A DNA stretch of 64,000 nt from Nostoc sp. 'Peltigera membranacea cyanobiont' N6. GTDB taxonomy: Bacteria > Cyanobacteriota > Cyanobacteriia > Cyanobacteriales > Nostocaceae. The notes under the pieces are model-generated. The model had not been told where the DNA came from, ran no database searches, and saw only the letters and a list, made by a program, of their open reading frames with translations. Location of the stretch: the NCBI RefSeq assembly GCF_002949735.1, contig NZ_CP026681.1:7532501-7596500 (forward strand), read 5' to 3'. Positions 8,631 to 16,849 of this stretch are shown here, one piece after another; position 1 is the stretch's first letter, and each line of letters starts with the position of its first letter. Position numbers and translations under genes: made by a program.

Positions 8631-11525
8631 CTACCTAATGCTTTTTTCTGCTAACACAGATGGCCCAGCAGTCACGACTACGATTTTATCTGGGTGGAGT
8701 AATTCACGAGCCGCTTGATTAACTTGCTCAAAGGTTACTTTCTGGAGTTTGTCAGTAAAGGAATGTAATTCTACTTTATCTAGTCCGTACACCTCATTCA
8801 TCAGAATTCTATCTGTTAATTCTTCTGGGTTTGCCAGGGAAACGTTGTAGTTGCTAATGAGGGTGCGTTTAGCTGTTTCTACTTCCAGTGCAGTTACGCC
8901 TTGTTGATGGATTTGCTGTAGTATTTGACGAGTACTAGCGATCGCTTTACTGCTATCTTCTGGACTAGTTTGCATTTCTATCAAAAATGTGCCCGCATTC
9001 TTCCCAGTATGGAAGTAGCTATAAATTCCATAGCTCAAACCTTGGCGATCGCGCACTTCTGCACCCAGTCTACTAGATAAGGTATCGCCTCCCAAAATCT
9101 GGTTCAATACTAAGGCTGCATGAAACCGAGGATCGTAACGGTTAATACCTGTGTAACCCATATATGTTACAGCTTGGGCTTTACCTGGTAAGACTGGGTT
9201 AACACTGACTATTTTCTCCGGCATTGATACCGGGGGATATTTTAATGTGGGTGCTTGGCCGCTAACTTGCCAGTTACCAAACTCATTTTGAATGAGCGAT
9301 CGCACTTTGTCTAGATCGAAATCTCCTACCAGCGCCAACACTGTCGTATCTGGACGATAATGTTTAGCTTTGAAATCAATCACATCTTGGCGCTGAATCT
9401 GCTGTAAACTCTCTTCTGTGGGAAAGGTATGTAAAGGATGTTTTTTCGGGTAAATTGACTGAACAAATATTCTTCTGGCTACTTCTGATGGCTCATCTAA
9501 TTCCAGTTGCAAATCAGTTAAAGTTTGTTGGCGGTGCAATTCCAACTCTTTTGCGGGAAAGGTACTATTTTTAACAACATCTGCCAATATCTCCAGAATT
9601 ATCGGCAAATCCCCTGCTAAACTATCACCTTCGATATGCACACCTTCACGATGGACTTCAAAGTTGAGACTCGCCCCTCGTTCTGCCAATACTTTAGCAA
9701 TAGTTAAGACATTTTTGCTCGTAGTACCATTTAGTAAATTCTCTGATACAAAAGCAGCCAGTCCCGCTTGATTCTCAGGATCGAATTCTGTCCCGGCTTG
9801 AATGTAGCCGCTCAGGGTAACGGTGGGAGTGCTACGATCTGGTAACAGTAATATCCGCAGTCCGTTGGTAAGTTTAAATTCCTGTGGTAAGACTTGGGCA
9901 ATCGCATCTGTAACCAAATCCACAGGCGGTAAGTATTTCGCCACCTCAGAAGGAAGCACAGGCACGCCAGGAGAGAAATTTTCGGTAGTTTGGGCTGAGT
10001 CTGGTTTGTCACTAACCCCTGTTACCTGCTTTTGGGTTGGTTCAAAAAAGCCTACTGTCCGAGATTCTTTTGTGAGGTATTTATTAATCACAGCTACAAC
10101 ATCCGTCGGCTTCACCAGACGAACAGCAGCCAAATAGCGGTCTGTGTAGCGATAATCACCAACAGTTGTCTCGTCATTACCCAAACGCATTGCTTGAGAG
10201 GTAATATCACGGTTACTCAGAATTACATCTGCTGTTAATTGGGTTTTGGCTCGTTCTACTTCTTCAGTTGTCACACCTTTTTCTGCTACATTAGCGATCG
10301 CGCTACTCAACACTGAATCAATTTTTTTCAAATCTTGTTTAGAACCAGCCGTTACCAAAACCTCATACCAGCCAGATTCTCGCAAACTGGTAACGGATGC
10401 TGTAACTTCACTAGCTAAACCTGATTCCACCAATGCCTGATAAAGTCTAGAATTTCGTCCCTCTGTAAAGATGTAATCCATCACATCCAGCATTGGTACA
10501 TCTGGTTGATTCGCATCTGGTAGCGGATACACAACTTGTAACAGTCGCCCTGCTCCCGGTTCTCGCAACACTATGGGAGTGGGGAGTGGAGAATGGGGAA
10601 TTGGGCATTTGCTTATTAACTCTTCTCCCCCTGCTCCCCCCGCTCCCTGCTCCCTGCCCTCCGCCCCCTGCCCCCTGCCCCCTGCCCCCTGCCCTCTGCC
10701 CCCTGCCTCCTGCCTCCTCGGTAGTTTGCCAAATACTTCTTTAATTGTTTCAAGGGTATTTCCGGTTTGAAAATCTCCAACAATCACTAAGACGGCATTA
10801 TCGGGACTGTAAAAATTGCGGTAATATTTCTGTACTTGCTCAACTTCAAATTTCTCGACATCAGCTTTGGTTCCACCTACAGGCAACCCATAAGCATGAT
10901 TAGGAAACACCGCCTGCATGACGGCACGGTTGAGGCGATATTCTGGACTATTTTCGTAACCTTGCAACTCAGAAATTACTACTCGCTTTTCACTCGCTAG
11001 TTGTTCTGGCTCAATCTGAGAATTTTGCATTCTGTCTGCTTCTAGCACTAAGAGCGCTTTTAGCTTGTTACGTTCCACAGTACCGTAATATGCAGTTTGG
11101 TCATAGCTGGTGAAAGCATTGGAATCACTACCTAAAGCACTAAACAAACGGCCAAATTGAATGGGGCGATTTTGAGTCCCTTTAAACATCAGGTGTTCCA
11201 ACTGATGAGCAATGCCATTCACGCCCGGTTCTTCGTTGCGTGAGCCAACCTTGTACCACACTTGCACCGTCACCACTGGCGCAGTATGTACTTCCTTTGT
11301 TAGGACAGTTAGACCATTTTCCAGCACTGTCTTACGGACGTTTTCTGTCAGTGTTGAGGGCATTATTCTTTTACTAGGAAGGTTGATTGGTATTTTTCTT
11401 TGTTTAGATATGGCTGGATGTTGGCTATTAGCCGGTTGCTCGCTCAATAAAAAAACTGCTACTAGCCATAAGCTTAAAATTAATAACGGCAAGGGATATT
11501 TATAAAACCTGGAAAATCCATACAT
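8631..11525 (-). CDS. Fused two-half M16 zinc peptidase
   Basis: This 964-residue secreted protein joins two M16 (pitrilysin/processing-peptidase-like) halves. An N-terminal hydrophobic signal lies at about 10-28. The first half carries the inverted zinc motif HxxEH as His107-Glu110-His111 (HQLEHLMFKGT) and a distal SELQG glutamate. The second half, from about residue 545 (LTNGLRILLLPDRSTP), has the fold signature but no HxxEH, so it is the non-catalytic partner. About 48 residues (roughly 268-316) are a Gly/Gln/Glu-rich stretch encoded by a heptamer array (10571-10722) and interrupt the first half. The substrate is unknown. Confidence 0.9.
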   Translation of the reverse strand: MYGFSRFYKYPLPLLILSLWLVAVFLLSEQPANSQHPAISKQRKIPINLPSKRIMPSTLTENVRKTVLENGLTVLTKEVHTAPVVTVQVWYKVGSRNEEPGVNGIAHQLEHLMFKGTQNRPIQFGRLFSALGSDSNAFTSYDQTAYYGTVERNKLKALLVLEADRMQNSQIEPEQLASEKRVVISELQGYENSPEYRLNRAVMQAVFPNHAYGLPVGGTKADVEKFEVEQVQKYYRNFYSPDNAVLVIVGDFQTGNTLETIKEVFGKLPRRQEAGGRGQGAGGRGQGAEGREQGAGGAGGEELISKCPIPHSPLPTPIVLREPGAGRLLQVVYPLPDANQPDVPMLDVMDYIFTEGRNSRLYQALVESGLASEVTASVTSLRESGWYEVLVTAGSKQDLKKIDSVLSSAIANVAEKGVTTEEVERAKTQLTADVILSNRDITSQAMRLGNDETTVGDYRYTDRYLAAVRLVKPTDVVAVINKYLTKESRTVGFFEPTQKQVTGVSDKPDSAQTTENFSPGVPVLPSEVAKYLPPVDLVTDAIAQVLPQEFKLTNGLRILLLPDRSTPTVTLSGYIQAGTEFDPENQAGLAAFVSENLLNGTTSKNVLTIAKVLAERGASLNFEVHREGVHIEGDSLAGDLPIILEILADVVKNSTFPAKELELHRQQTLTDLQLELDEPSEVARRIFVQSIYPKKHPLHTFPTEESLQQIQRQDVIDFKAKHYRPDTTVLALVGDFDLDKVRSLIQNEFGNWQVSGQAPTLKYPPVSMPEKIVSVNPVLPGKAQAVTYMGYTGINRYDPRFHAALVLNQILGGDTLSSRLGAEVRDRQGLSYGIYSYFHTGKNAGTFLIEMQTSPEDSSKAIASTRQILQQIHQQGVTALEVETAKRTLISNYNVSLANPEELTDRILMNEVYGLDKVELHSFTDKLQKVTFEQVNQAARELLHPDKIVVVTAGPSVLAEKSIR
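10571..10722. repeat. STRR heptamer array inside the M16 peptidase gene
   Basis: On the plus strand the GCCCCCT heptamer and close variants are repeated many times, preceded by GGAGTGGGGAGTGGAGAATG-type repeats. The array is translated in frame as Gly/Arg/Gln/Glu-rich repeats. Confidence 0.85.
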
Positions 11526-11666
11526 TTATTTAGCAGGCATCGCTGTAAATTAAGTTACATAGTTATTTTTGTAAACGATCGATTTGAATCTGGCAAAAAA
11601 ATCTGTTACTGAAGTAACAATACAGAAAAACAATATATTAGCAATAAAGGTAATAAAAAAGCTAAA

Positions 11667-12110
11667 TTACGGGAGTTTTGCTAAAACCCGAATGAATTCC
11701 AAAGGTAAGCCATCGGTATCGGCGATAAAAGCTACTTCGTAAATGCGATCGCCTATTTGCTGTTGTGTCGGTTCTAAAAGTACCTTCAACGGTTGTAATT
11801 CTTCGGTTTGACTCTCAGCCGCAATCAATACACGTTTTTGTAGATTTGTCAACCAACTAGGTAAATCTGGTGTAATCTCAGTTAAATCGAAAGAGAGATG
11901 ATAGTATCCCACATAATGCTCGTCAGCAAAGGCATCTGGGGCTGGTTTTGGTTCGGGAATTTGGATCAGTTCAATTCTGCCGCCCAATCCTTCCATCCAG
12001 CAAGCTAGCGTGTAGCCTGTAGTAAAGCGTTCCGAAATTGTAAACCCTAAATATTCGTAGAAAGCGATCGCTCGGTGAATATTCGCAGTCCGAATAGAAG
12101 CATGGTGCAT
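11667..12110 (-). CDS. VOC-superfamily (glyoxalase/bleomycin-resistance-like) protein
   Basis: A 147-residue single-module VOC protein. It starts MHHASIRTANIHRAIAFYEY, the usual first beta-alpha unit of glyoxalase I-like proteins, and ends with the strand GLPLEFIRVL that carries the metal-ligand Glu. I placed the start at ATG 12110. An open frame continues to 12233, but that extension reads through heptamer repeats (12210-12251) and has no family similarity. The putative metal ligands are His near the N-terminus, the central His in YYHLSFD and Glu near the C-terminus. The substrate is unknown. Confidence 0.82.
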   Translation of the reverse strand: MHHASIRTANIHRAIAFYEYLGFTISERFTTGYTLACWMEGLGGRIELIQIPEPKPAPDAFADEHYVGYYHLSFDLTEITPDLPSWLTNLQKRVLIAAESQTEELQPLKVLLEPTQQQIGDRIYEVAFIADTDGLPLEFIRVLAKLP

Positions 12111-12209
12111 AATTTGTCCTTTATCCTTTGTCAGTTGTCCTTTTTTGTAAAAGTTGCGATCGGAGAAAACCTCCGATCGTAACTTTGCACTTTGTACTTT
12201 GTTATTCAC

Positions 12210-12251
12210 CAATGACAAATGACAAATGACCAATGACTAATGACCAATGAC
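12210..12251. repeat. STRR array, CAATGAC heptamer, six units
   Basis: Six consecutive 7-mers (CAATGAC, AAATGAC, AAATGAC, CAATGAC, TAATGAC, CAATGAC) end 2 bp before the stop codon of the minus-strand gene ending at 12254. Confidence 0.9.
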
Positions 12252-12253
12252 CA

Positions 12254-12766
12254 TTACTCAAACAACCTGAAATAGGGGTAGCGTACAGGGACACCAGGCT
12301 CTTTTTCCAAGTCAAAGTTAATCACTTCCCAGCATGGATCTTCTGAGGTATCGGGGCTAAACTCCACGGGTAAGCCGTATAGTCGAGCAGCTGTAGCTTC
12401 CGGTTGTCCAGAACGCCAAGGTGTGCTGCGTTCTAAATAGCCACTCATCAATTCCTGATAGCGTAGAGCAATAATCACTTTTGTTGCTCGAAAGCCTTGG
12501 GTATACAGCTTATCTAATGCTTCGTGAATTTCAAAGCGGATACCATCAGGATGAGTATGTTGTCTATACCATTCATTATTCCACCTCCGCCAATGACGGC
12601 CCGATTGCAAATGAACTAACTCACCATTTTTAGGATTAGCTTCAAAAGCGCCATGACGCGGACACAAATAGGTATCTGTTAATGTCAGCGCCTGAATAGT
12701 CTGGCGACAATGGGGGCACTGTATTTCCGGCCCAAACATCGGGTACTGAAAGCCTGGATTCATCAT
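12254..12766 (-). CDS. Cyanobacterial zinc-ribbon protein (TIGR02652-like)
   Basis: A 170-residue soluble protein with CPHC at about 18-21 and CPRHG about 15 residues later, which suggests a small N-terminal zinc ribbon. The C-terminal part is rich in aromatic residues (HWRRWNNEWYRQHTHPDG, YPYFRLFE). I recognise it as the conserved cyanobacterial family TIGR02652, of unknown function. Two adjacent ATGs (12766 and 12763) are possible starts. Its 3' end abuts a heptamer array. If the small frame at 12803-12997 is real, the two are co-oriented with a 36-bp gap. Confidence 0.8.
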   Translation of the reverse strand: MMNPGFQYPMFGPEIQCPHCRQTIQALTLTDTYLCPRHGAFEANPKNGELVHLQSGRHWRRWNNEWYRQHTHPDGIRFEIHEALDKLYTQGFRATKVIIALRYQELMSGYLERSTPWRSGQPEATAARLYGLPVEFSPDTSEDPCWEVINFDLEKEPGVPVRYPYFRLFE

Positions 12767-12802
12767 GAAGTGCGTACAAACATAATTTCGTCTTCACCAG
12801 CA

Positions 12803-12997
12803 CTAGTGGATTGGATTATACACTTCGGCTCCACCACTTTGGGTTAATTGCTTACTGCTGCACAGACACGCAGTTGCAGCATAAACATTGTTCACGAGTG
12901 TTTTCCTCACCGTAGAGGCTTGACGCTGTGATATTCTGGTTGTGCAACCAGCCTCAAAGGTTGGAGTTTCTCCAGTGTTCCTGAGTACCATATTCAT
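12803..12997 (-). CDS. Possible small protein, 64 residues
   Basis: The frame MNMVLRNTGETPTFEAGCTT and onward has a protein-like composition with four Cys and no low complexity. It is co-oriented with the zinc-ribbon gene. However, its start lies only 8 bp from the start of the divergent carbonic anhydrase gene, leaving no room for separate promoters. No family recognised. It may be a small gene or just the leader region of its neighbour. Confidence 0.35.
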   Translation of the reverse strand: MNMVLRNTGETPTFEAGCTTRISQRQASTVRKTLVNNVYAATACLCSSKQLTQSGGAEVYNPIH

Positions 12998-13005
12998 ATT
13001 CTATC

Positions 13006-13533
13006 GTGTCTACCGCTTCTTACTGGACATCTCCTGATTTTTCTCAAGCTGCCTTCATCGCAGCCAATGCTGTTGTTATAGGTTCGGTAAATATAGCAGC
13101 AGGGGCGAGCATTTGGTATGGAGCAGTAGTTAGGGCAGATGTAGAACGGATTGAAATTGGCGAATGCACAAATATTCAGGATGGTGCAATTCTACACGGC
13201 GATCCTGGTTTTCCAACAATTTTAGAAGATCATGTTACCGTCGGACATCGCGCTGTGATCCATTCCGCTTACATCGAGCGTGGAAGTTTGATTGGCATTG
13301 GCGCAGTGATTTTAGACGGGGTACGAGTGGGTGCTGGTAGCATTATCGGTGCTGGCGCAGTTGTAACCAAAAATATACCTCCTTTGTCACTGGTTGTAGG
13401 TATTCCTGGCAAAGTGTCACGACAAGTAACAGACGTTGAAGCCGCAGAATTGATTGAACACGCTAAACGTTACCAAAAATTAGCTTTAGTTCATGCTGGT
13501 AAAGGTACTGATATCGGGTTTTACAAGTCGTAG
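13006..13533 (+). CDS. Gamma-carbonic anhydrase-like hexapeptide-repeat protein
   Basis: The 175-residue protein is a left-handed beta-helix of hexapeptide repeats (IGSVNIAAGASIWYGAVVRA and similar) that forms trimers. His64 (ILHGDPG), His81 and His86 (GHRAVIHS) occupy the zinc-ligand positions of the gamma-carbonic anhydrase/YrdA-PaaY family. It lacks the RbcS-like repeats of CcmM. It may be a carbonic anhydrase or a non-catalytic relative. The start is GTG 13006. Confidence 0.87.
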   Translation: MSTASYWTSPDFSQAAFIAANAVVIGSVNIAAGASIWYGAVVRADVERIEIGECTNIQDGAILHGDPGFPTILEDHVTVGHRAVIHSAYIERGSLIGIGAVILDGVRVGAGSIIGAGAVVTKNIPPLSLVVGIPGKVSRQVTDVEAAELIEHAKRYQKLALVHAGKGTDIGFYKS

Positions 13534-13559
13534 AGAGTCCTGAGTGCGGGACGACGAGG

Positions 13560-13610
13560 GAGAAATAACTAATGCCCAATGCCCCATCCCCAATCCCACA
13601 TCCCTGATAT
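13560..13610. repeat. Degenerate STRR upstream of psbY
   Basis: The stretch is made of repeats such as AATGCCC, AATGCCCC, ATCCCCA and ATCCCAC, typical of degenerate CCCCAAT-type heptamers. Confidence 0.5.
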
Positions 13611-13721
13611 AATTAAACATTCTTTACATATATGTTGGGAAAAATTGCCCACTTCAGCTAAAAATAAAAATGAGAGCAGTTGACAAAACTTTAATTTCTA
13701 CTTAAGAGAGAGGTTCTAGAT

Positions 13722-13850
13722 ATGGATTCTATCGATTTCCGTATAGCGATCGTTTTAGCACCAGTTGCCATTGCTGCTAGCTGGGCAGTGTTTAATATTG
13801 GTGCTGCGGCTTTAAGACAAATTCAAGGCTTTTTGGATCGGGAAGCCTAA
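13722..13850 (+). CDS. psbY: Photosystem II protein Y
   Basis: A 42-residue single-span membrane protein that associates with photosystem II near cytochrome b559 in the thylakoid. The segment IAIVLAPVAIAASWAVFNIG crosses the membrane and is followed by AAALRQIQGFLDREA. This WAVFNIGAAALRQ signature is characteristic of cyanobacterial PsbY. An AGAGAGAGG ribosome site precedes the ATG by about 8 nt. A terminator-like hairpin follows at 13876-13912, consistent with a monocistronic transcript. Confidence 0.92.
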   Translation: MDSIDFRIAIVLAPVAIAASWAVFNIGAAALRQIQGFLDREA

Positions 13851-13875
13851 ATTCAGCATAATATCATCACTTTTG

Positions 13876-13912
13876 AACCGCCTGTTTCTATTTACGGAGA
13901 CAGTCGGTTTTA
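13876..13912 (+). terminator. Terminator-like hairpin after psbY
   Basis: Arms AACCGCCTGTTTC and GAGACAGTCGGTT pair over 13 positions with one mismatch and one G-T pair around an 8-nt loop, followed by TTTAT. Confidence 0.7.
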
Positions 13913-13971
13913 TCGCGATTAATGGTTCATTGGAAGAGACAGAGCGAAAAGTAGCAATTCTTATTCTCTCC

Positions 13972-14002
13972 CCTGCCCCCTGCCCCCACTCCCCACTCCC
14001 CC
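13972..14002. repeat. STRR array abutting the folC start
   Basis: CCCCTGC and CCCCACT heptamers run directly up to the TTG start codon of folC at 14003, occupying the normal ribosome-site position. Confidence 0.7.
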
Positions 14003-15382
14003 TTGGATATTGATTCTGTAATACAACCCCTTCAACGGTTTGGTGTCCATCTCGGACTCGATCGCATTGTCAACTTATTGGCAAATCTCGGCAATCCTCA
14101 TCACCAAATTCCGGTAATTCATGTTGCTGGTACTAATGGCAAGGGTTCAGTCTGTGCCTATCTTTCTTCAGTACTTACTGAGGCTGGTTATCGCACAGGA
14201 CGCTACACTTCACCGCATTTAGTCGATTGGACGGAACGTATTTGTTTAAATGAACAGCCAATTTCCTCAGAGGAATTGAGCCAATTATTAGAAAAAGTCC
14301 AAGCGGTTATTCGGGCTGGTGACGAGGAGATCCCCCCAACCCCCCTTGAGAAGGGAGAGTATGTTTCCCAATTAAAAAGAGAGGATAAGGGGAATCAAAC
14401 CTTTTCAGAGAAATATGGGAACCCGACTCAGTTTGAAGTAATTACGGCGGCTGCTTGGTTATATTTTGCCCAGCAACAAGTCGATGTGGCTGTGATAGAA
14501 GTCGGACTAGGAGGGCGTTTGGATGCTACAAATGTTTCCTTGGAACCCTTGGTTACTATCATCACTTCCATCAGCCGAGAACATTGGCAGCAACTTGGCC
14601 CCACGATCGCGGACATTGCTAAAGAAAAAGCAGGTATTCTCAAACCTGGATGTCCTGTTGTGGTTGGAGGATTGCCACCGGATGCAGAAGAAGTTGTGCG
14701 ATCGCGTGCTTTAGAATTACAATGCCCAATTTTTACGCCCCAACCCGCCCGTCAAATCGCTACAGGATCGGCAGAATATCAAACACTTAAAAATTCTCAA
14801 TTAATTAAATATCCTTTGCCATTAGCGGGACAAATTCAACTAGCAAATTCAGCTTTGGCAATAGCAGCTTTAGAAATTCTCCAACAACGGGGTTGGCAGA
14901 TTTCTGAAGAAGCCATAATTAACGGCATGGCAAAAACCCAATGGCCAGGGCGGATGCAATGGACTACCTGGAACAACCATAAATTATTACTTGATGGCGC
15001 TCATAATACAGCTGCTGCCCAAGTTCTTCGCCAGTATATTGATAGCTTAGACCCAGTTAACCCCAAACCCGTCACTTGGGTTATGGGAATGTTTGCCGAT
15101 AAGGATCGTGCTGATATTTTTACTGCCCTGCTACGCCCAGGCGATCGCCTTTTTTTAGTGCCAATACCAGTAGAATCTTGGCCGGGTAGAACTTCCGCCG
15201 ATCTACAGGAATTAGCAAACCTAGCTTATAGCCTTTGTCCCAAATTAAGCGATCGCCAAATCCATCCAGATTTATTCACAGCACTAGAAGCAGTTACCAC
15301 AGACGATTTAATTATTGTATGTGGTTCTCTTTATCTAGTAGGCGACTTTCTAAAAACCGCCAATATAATTCGTAAATCATAA
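14003..15382 (+). CDS. folC: Bifunctional dihydrofolate/folylpolyglutamate synthase
   Basis: The enzyme adds glutamate to dihydropteroate and folates with ATP in the cytosol. The Mur-ligase-like P-loop VAGTNGKGSV lies at residues 41-50. The central VIEVGLGGRLDATN and SISREH motifs and the C-terminal LLDGAHNTAA motif are all typical. The 459-residue length is somewhat above the usual 420-440. About 30 residues near 107-138 (DEEIPPTPLEKGEYVS and onward) come from a dispersed repeat, 14322-14410, that keeps the frame. The start is TTG, just after a pyrimidine-rich heptamer array with no clear ribosome site. Confidence 0.92.
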   Translation: MDIDSVIQPLQRFGVHLGLDRIVNLLANLGNPHHQIPVIHVAGTNGKGSVCAYLSSVLTEAGYRTGRYTSPHLVDWTERICLNEQPISSEELSQLLEKVQAVIRAGDEEIPPTPLEKGEYVSQLKREDKGNQTFSEKYGNPTQFEVITAAAWLYFAQQQVDVAVIEVGLGGRLDATNVSLEPLVTIITSISREHWQQLGPTIADIAKEKAGILKPGCPVVVGGLPPDAEEVVRSRALELQCPIFTPQPARQIATGSAEYQTLKNSQLIKYPLPLAGQIQLANSALAIAALEILQQRGWQISEEAIINGMAKTQWPGRMQWTTWNNHKLLLDGAHNTAAAQVLRQYIDSLDPVNPKPVTWVMGMFADKDRADIFTALLRPGDRLFLVPIPVESWPGRTSADLQELANLAYSLCPKLSDRQIHPDLFTALEAVTTDDLIIVCGSLYLVGDFLKTANIIRKS

Positions 15383-15413
15383 TTACGAATTACGAATTAC
15401 GAATTACGAATTA
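15381..15413. repeat. STRR array AATTACG linking two convergent stop codons
   Basis: Four perfect copies of AATTACG plus a partial one. The array overlaps the TAA of folC (15380-15382) and reaches the stop of the convergent solute-binding gene (15411-15413), so it fills the whole intergenic gap. Confidence 0.92.
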
Positions 15414-16709
15414 CCTATTATTCCACTCTTGCGCCGCATCTTCTACGGCTTTATCTACAGTCTTCTCCCCTAACATTGCTGTTTGTAGGTTCTCATAAAT
15501 TGCCTTTTGCAGTTTGTTGAAATCCTTCAAATTAGGGGTTAATATTTCTGCCTGGTGCAGTTCTGTAGCACTCATAACTCGCGCTTTTTCTACTATTGAA
15601 GCATTAGCCGGAACATCTTTAAAGTAACTATCAGACAATGCTTTGACTGTAGAAGGTAAGACATTTGCCGCTTTAGCGAAAGCTAACTGATTTTCGTCAT
15701 TGGTGACAAATAAAGCAAACTTCACAGCGCCATCTGGTTGTTTAGTGTCACGGGGAATAACTATGTTCATCACAGCGACATTTTTCTTGCCCGTGTCACC
15801 AGTCAATTGAGGGGCTATTCCCGTGGCTTGGGCGATTTTCGGGGCATTATTAGCGATCGTTTTTAGAAACTCTGGCCCCGAAGCTAGAAACACAGTCTCT
15901 CCAGATTGGTATAAATCAATCGCGTGGCGATGTCCTTGCGTTAAAGCCTCTTTAGGCAGTAATCCTTTTTTATACAAGTCCACCCAATACTGAAACGCTG
16001 CCTTACCTGGTGCTGAATTAAACGCCGCTTTCCCATCAGCATCTATTAGGGCAACTCCCATTTGTACAAAAGATTCCAGTACTTCACCAGAATCTTGCGG
16101 TACAAACGTCACAAAAAAGGCATATTTCCCTGTCTTATCTTTAATTTGTTGCGCTGCTTGTGCTAATTCTCCGTAGGTTGCAGGGACTTTATTGATACCT
16201 GCCTGTTTTAATAAATCAGTGTTATAAATGGTTAACCGTGTGGTGAGATACCAAGGAATCCCAAAACTCTTGCCATTAAGCGTACAAGATTCCCAGATAT
16301 TTGGTAGATAGGAGGAACGTATATCGTTTGAGACTTTTGCATCTAAATCTAACCAGGCATTTCGTCCTGCAAGCTGGGAAGCAAAACCCGGATTGAGGTT
16401 AACTACATCAGGTGGCGTTTTTGCTGAGACAGCTGTTAAAATTTTGTTCTCCATAGCCGCCCAAGGTACATCGACCCAGCTAATCTTTATACCTGGATTT
16501 TGCGATTCAAAATTCGCAATTAGGTTTTTGAAGTAGTCGGTAAATTGAGGTTGGAGTTGCATTGTCCAAAACTCAATAGTTGCTGCTCCTGAATTAACTT
16601 GTTTTGTATTTGTACTGACATTACTTGTACTGCAACTTACAATCCAACTGGTTAATAAGCCAAGCATTACAAAAGCAACAAGTTGTTTAAATTTTCGCAA
16701 TTGAATCAT
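15411..16709 (-). CDS. ABC-transporter sugar-binding lipoprotein
   Basis: The 432-residue protein is an extracytoplasmic solute-binding protein, family 1 (maltose/sn-glycerol-3-phosphate type). A lipoprotein signal ends at the lipobox SWIVSC with Cys26 as the lipidated residue. The mature part has TIEFWTMQLQPQFTDYFKN at its N-terminus and the PDGAVKFALFV motif typical of sugar binders. No permease or ATPase genes are adjacent, so the partner components must be elsewhere. The substrate cannot be assigned. Confidence 0.9.
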   Translation of the reverse strand: MIQLRKFKQLVAFVMLGLLTSWIVSCSTSNVSTNTKQVNSGAATIEFWTMQLQPQFTDYFKNLIANFESQNPGIKISWVDVPWAAMENKILTAVSAKTPPDVVNLNPGFASQLAGRNAWLDLDAKVSNDIRSSYLPNIWESCTLNGKSFGIPWYLTTRLTIYNTDLLKQAGINKVPATYGELAQAAQQIKDKTGKYAFFVTFVPQDSGEVLESFVQMGVALIDADGKAAFNSAPGKAAFQYWVDLYKKGLLPKEALTQGHRHAIDLYQSGETVFLASGPEFLKTIANNAPKIAQATGIAPQLTGDTGKKNVAVMNIVIPRDTKQPDGAVKFALFVTNDENQLAFAKAANVLPSTVKALSDSYFKDVPANASIVEKARVMSATELHQAEILTPNLKDFNKLQKAIYENLQTAMLGEKTVDKAVEDAAQEWNNR

Positions 16710-16849
16710 TTTCCCAGTATTTTTACGCTTGATAGGTGTGAAAAGCTTAGACAGAATTGTCGAGATTATAGGCTAAATAAATTAATTAGCACCAAGTCCG
16801 TTTTTAGTATCATTTAAATTTTCAATTTAGCAGTCCAGCGGGCACAACT

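Noticed and set aside
10493..10770. Plus-strand Pro/Cys-rich frames in the M16 gene
   Set aside because: They are translations of the heptamer array on the opposite strand of a conserved peptidase.
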